8,059 nt of DNA from Casimicrobiaceae bacterium (GTDB lineage Bacteria > Pseudomonadota > Gammaproteobacteria > Burkholderiales > Casimicrobiaceae), in contig CATPAO010000320.1 in the NCBI GenBank assembly GCA_955652025.1, positions 1 to 8,059 on the forward strand. The letters run 5' to 3'. Positions 5,836-8,059 of this stretch are shown piece after piece. The stretch's first letter is position 1; the number at the start of each line of letters is the position of its first letter. A program made the position numbers and the translations under genes. The notes under the pieces were generated by a model. It had not been told where the DNA came from. It saw nothing but the letters and a program-made list of their open reading frames with translations, and ran no database searches.

Positions 5836-6397
5836 CCCGTCAACACCGAGGTTACATCCGCTTCGACTCGGGCGCGCTTCGGTTGGGACAAATTTGGGTC
5901 AGCACAGTTAATAATGGTCAATATAAGGATGGGCTGCGACCGGGAGAAATTCTGCGCTTGGCTTATCTCGCGGCTCGCACGCGCCAGCGGGACCTTTCCA
6001 CGGGGGTATTGGAGATTGGAATCGCAGATCAGATCGACAGCGTCAATCACGACTGGTATCCCTGGTACCTAGCACCAACTGGTACGCGATCAACAAGCGC
6101 AATCCACGGGAAAATACGGCGACCGTGACCGCAAAGTTTCGGGACTTCCACGTCACCCAGTGGATCATCATCTACAAAACTTTGTTCGCGAACGACCATT
6201 GCATAGGTACGTCGTGGAACACGATCGACAATAGCAATCCGACGCCCACGCAACTGGTACCGTTCACGGAGCTCAGCTTCGGCTCGTCGAACCATGTTGC
6301 GCGCCGCCAGTTGCGGATATCGCGCGCGTCGGACGGACACGTCGACGACCGGGATCGTGAAAGCGCAGGCCAGTGATCGCCGACGCCATGTGACCGG
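5836..6397. other. Stretch without a recognised gene, partly AT-richer
   Basis: No intact recognisable gene lies here. From about 5880 to 6290 the base composition is visibly less GC-rich than the flanks (for example the stretch around 5890-5930, with TTAATAATGG and AATATAAGG). Plus-strand frames are open at 5883-6128 and, in a different frame, through 6376. Joined by one frame change near 6075 they would give a peptide containing DWYPWYLAPT and NWYAINKRNPRENT and ending at TGA 6374-6376. I do not recognise it. The ten bases CAACTGGTAC occur twice (6076-6085, 6251-6260). The stretch may be a decayed or laterally acquired fragment; no RNA gene was recognised. Confidence 0.5.
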
Positions 6398-7027
6398 CTA
6401 GGGCTTCGGATATCCGCCGTTAGCAGAGGGGGGAGTCGCGGCCGGCGCCGGCGCGGCGGGTGACGCAGTGGCCGCGGGGGCATCCACCTTGGCCGTGGAA
6501 GTCGAAGCCGGCGGCCGATTGATCTGCGTACGTCGCGTTCCGGGTGTTTTAGGATAGCCCGCTTCGTCGAGCATCGTTTGCCATTGCGCTTCGAGGAAGC
6601 CTTTCGCGATCCACTTCTCGCCCACCTGCAGGACCGGCGCGACACTGTCGCCAGTCAACGCTTGCAGCTTGGCTCCGCCCTGGGCATCGCTCACGTTGAT
6701 CGTCGAATACGGAACTCCGCGGCGGTTGAGCAGCGCTTCCGCGTTGCGGCAAACGTCGCCGCAGTCGAACGTGTAAAACGTGACCGGGTACTTCTCCGAT
6801 GCGATCTGCGCCGCGATCGGAATGTCGTTCGACTCGATCACGTTCGCGTTCATCCGCTTGGGCTGGACACTCTTGGCGCTCGGCGGCGGCGTTTTGTCGG
6901 TGTAGACAACCTTGCCGTCCGCGTCGATGTAGCGGTACATCTGCTTTTCCTGCGCCGACGCGCCGGTCGCCGCGGCGAACGCGACGACGCCGACGATTGC
7001 GGACCACGGCAACAAGGTTCGACCCAT
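6398..7027 (-). CDS. Exported DUF4124-glutaredoxin domain protein
   Basis: Predicted 209-residue precursor. A signal peptide (charged MGR, hydrophobic core about 5-20) ends in the signal peptidase I site ASA-Q at 23-26. A DUF4124 segment follows (about 29-50: MYRYIDADGKVVYTDKTPP), then a thioredoxin/glutaredoxin fold (about 80-155) with Cys89 and Cys93 in DCGDVC and the conserved cis-proline region SVAPVLQVG (P131). The cysteines are spaced CxxxC, not the classic CxxC, which I believe is common in this DUF4124-linked subfamily. The C-terminal ~50 residues are Pro/Ala/Thr-rich and probably disordered. Likely a periplasmic thiol-redox protein; partner unknown. AGGGAGG (7038-7032) four bases from ATG 7027 supports the start and overlaps the stop codon of the broken peptidase gene upstream, suggesting a former operon. 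Confidence 0.85.
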   Translation of the reverse strand: MGRTLLPWSAIVGVVAFAAATGASAQEKQMYRYIDADGKVVYTDKTPPPSAKSVQPKRMNANVIESNDIPIAAQIASEKYPVTFYTFDCGDVCRNAEALLNRRGVPYSTINVSDAQGGAKLQALTGDSVAPVLQVGEKWIAKGFLEAQWQTMLDEAGYPKTPGTRRTQINRPPASTSTAKVDAPAATASPAAPAPAATPPSANGGYPKP

Positions 7028-7036
7028 GACGCCTCC

Positions 7037-7550
7037 CTAGGATGCCACTGTCATGCCATTATGCCGCAGAAGTGCGTCCAACTGGGGAGGACGTCCCCGG
7101 AAGGCTACGAACGACTCCAGCGCCGGTCGGCTGCCGCCACGAGCGAGGATTTCGTCACAGGACCGTGCCCCGGCGGCCGAAGACAGGATAATGCGGGCGC
7201 GTCACGCAGTGCGCGATACTTTCGGTAGAGCCGCATGTCCTGTCCGAGATCGGCGTGGAATGCGGTCACGCTCGGCAAGTTGGCGTGAAAAGCTTCGCGT
7301 AGCGCCGGCGTGTTGACGACGGCGTTCAGGTGCCGCACGGCGCTCCATGTGCTGTCGAGGCGGTCCAGGCGATCCGTGAGCGGAAGCACGACGCGCTCCC
7401 ACGTGGGCGGGCGAGGATCGGTACCACGCAATCGATCGTGGCGCGTACATCCGCAACGCGCGTCTCGACCGCGGGCGTCGCGTGCGAAGGCAGGACGGCA
7501 TCGAAGCGCGGCAGCCCTCGAAACTCGAGCAATGGATTGGTGGGGTTCAT
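7037..7550 (-). pseudogene. prlC: Oligopeptidase A (M3 metallopeptidase) gene, internally deleted and frameshifted
   Basis: The ATG at 7550 opens MNPTNPLLEFRGLPRFDAVLP, the typical N-terminus of M3-family oligopeptidase A (PrlC/OpdA). A frameshift near 7418-7430 moves the match to another frame, DPRPPTWERVVLP, continuing with HLNAVVNTPALREAFHANLP and LYRKYRALRDAPA. After about 7190 the frame changes again and within a few codons (near 7160) reads directly into DEILARGGSRPALESFVAFRGRPPQLDALLRHNGMTVAS, TAG 7039-7037, which is the normal C-terminal end. Roughly 160-170 of ~680 residues remain, so about 500 are lost, including the zinc-binding HEXXH helix. The product would be inactive. It lies between murU (27-base gap) and the DUF4124 gene (9-base gap) on the same strand, so the deletion may leave downstream transcription intact. 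An assembly error is possible. Confidence 0.85.
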
Positions 7551-7577
7551 CGCGAGCGTTCGCGCGGAATGGGGACG

Positions 7578-8059
7578 TCAAGGCGCGGACACGGGCGTCG
7601 ACAATCGCGCATCCAACGCCATCAGATCGTCCGGCGTGCCCACGTTCGCCCACGATCCGTCGTAGCGTTCGCCCGAAACGATCCCTCGTCCGATCCACGC
7701 CAGAAACAACGGCAACATTTGGACTCGCGCGCCGCGCGGGAGTTCGGCGAACAACGCGATGTCGTAGACACCGATATTGCCGTACGTCAACTTGTGGCCG
7801 TCGTCGGCGGCGAGCATGCCGTCGCGCAGCACGAAATCGCCGGAGGGGTGAAACGGCGGATTGGGCACCATGACGAGATGCGCGCGAGGCGCAGTGAGAT
7901 CGTGCGCGATCGCATGCGCGCGCTGTGCGACGCTCGCGTAGTCGAACGCGGTCCAGATGTCGCCCGAGACGATGAGCGCCGGTGCGCGCGGCAGCAGCGG
8001 CAGCGCGGTCGCGCTGCCGCCCGCAACCTCGAGCGGCTCGATCTCGACCGACCAGGCGA
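7578..8059 (-). CDS. murU: MurU-type nucleotidyltransferase, 5' end outside the window
   Basis: The frame is open from the window edge to TGA at 7580-7578, giving the last 159 residues of a protein normally of about 220-240; the N-terminal nucleotide-binding loop (GxGTRxxP) lies beyond the window. Visible are EPLEVAGGSATALPLLP, LIVSGDIWTAFDY with the metal-binding Asp of the family's 'NGDIW' motif, the central LTYGNIGVYDIALFAELP, and the C-terminal YDGSWANVGTPDDLMALDA, typical of sugar-1-phosphate nucleotidyltransferases. The GDIW form and short size favour N-acetylmuramate-1-phosphate uridylyltransferase (MurU, UTP plus MurNAc-1-P to UDP-MurNAc in cell-wall recycling). A mannose-1-phosphate guanylyltransferase is less likely. 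Its usual kinase partner AmgK would lie upstream, outside the window. It is followed after 27 bases by the broken prlC-like gene. Confidence 0.82.
   Translation of the reverse strand, partial: AWSVEIEPLEVAGGSATALPLLPRAPALIVSGDIWTAFDYASVAQRAHAIAHDLTAPRAHLVMVPNPPFHPSGDFVLRDGMLAADDGHKLTYGNIGVYDIALFAELPRGARVQMLPLFLAWIGRGIVSGERYDGSWANVGTPDDLMALDARLSTPVSAP

Noticed and set aside
6578..7228. 216-codon plus-strand open frame over the DUF4124 gene and prlC remnant
   Set aside because: It is antisense to a clear signal-peptide/glutaredoxin gene and to recognisable peptidase sequence; its composition is arginine-rich shadow coding.
7310..7873. 187-codon plus-strand open frame opposite prlC and murU
   Set aside because: Arg/Ser-rich antisense frame; the minus strand carries conserved MurU and M3 peptidase motifs.
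1..8059. tRNA, rRNA or CRISPR array
   Set aside because: Reading by eye found no cloverleaf with a T-arm, no rRNA-like blocks and no regularly spaced repeats; a covariance search would be needed to exclude a divergent tRNA.

Overview
The window is GC-rich bacterial chromosome. The gene set (DUF4124-glutaredoxin lipo/periplasmic-type protein, MurU-type nucleotidyltransferase, prlC-type M3 peptidase, GtrA plus FAD oxidoreductase) suggests a proteobacterium, most likely a betaproteobacterium from soil or water. That placement is inferred from family knowledge; no rRNA or marker gene is present. It looks like an accessory region with several decaying genes.

Layout. (1) 1-1140: an integron attC-like hairpin site (37-128) lies just beyond the 3' end of a minus-strand SAM methyltransferase gene (196-1068), the arrangement expected of an integron gene cassette. 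(2) 1141-1841: remnant of an IS110-family, IS1111-group insertion sequence. Its transposase is broken by a perfect 20-bp tandem duplication and by a large internal deletion. A ~260-bp non-coding 3' tail remains, where IS1111-group elements carry their guide (bridge/seek) RNA. (3) 1897-5687: a plus-strand polytopic GT-C type glycosyltransferase converges on a minus-strand pair, GtrA and an FAD oxidoreductase of the UDP-galactopyranose-mutase-like type, which overlap by four bases. Together they look like a small lipid-linked-sugar or envelope glycosylation module, with no polyprenyl-phosphate glycosyltransferase visible here. (4) 5718-6397: no intact gene. A probable C-terminal scrap of a GspE/PilB-type ATPase lies immediately upstream of gtrA, followed by a visibly AT-richer stretch of unassigned sequence. 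(5) 6398-8059: minus-strand run murU (5' end outside the window), an internally deleted and frameshifted oligopeptidase A gene (prlC-like), and a DUF4124-glutaredoxin gene whose ribosome binding site overlaps the prlC stop.

The most interesting points are the cassette next to an IS1111 remnant (a subgroup of IS1111 elements is known to target attC sites), the probable guide-RNA region of that IS, two genes that kept both ends but lost their middles, and the GtrA/FAD/GT-C module. I found no clearly new defence or other system. The only truly unexplained stretch is about 5880-6390.
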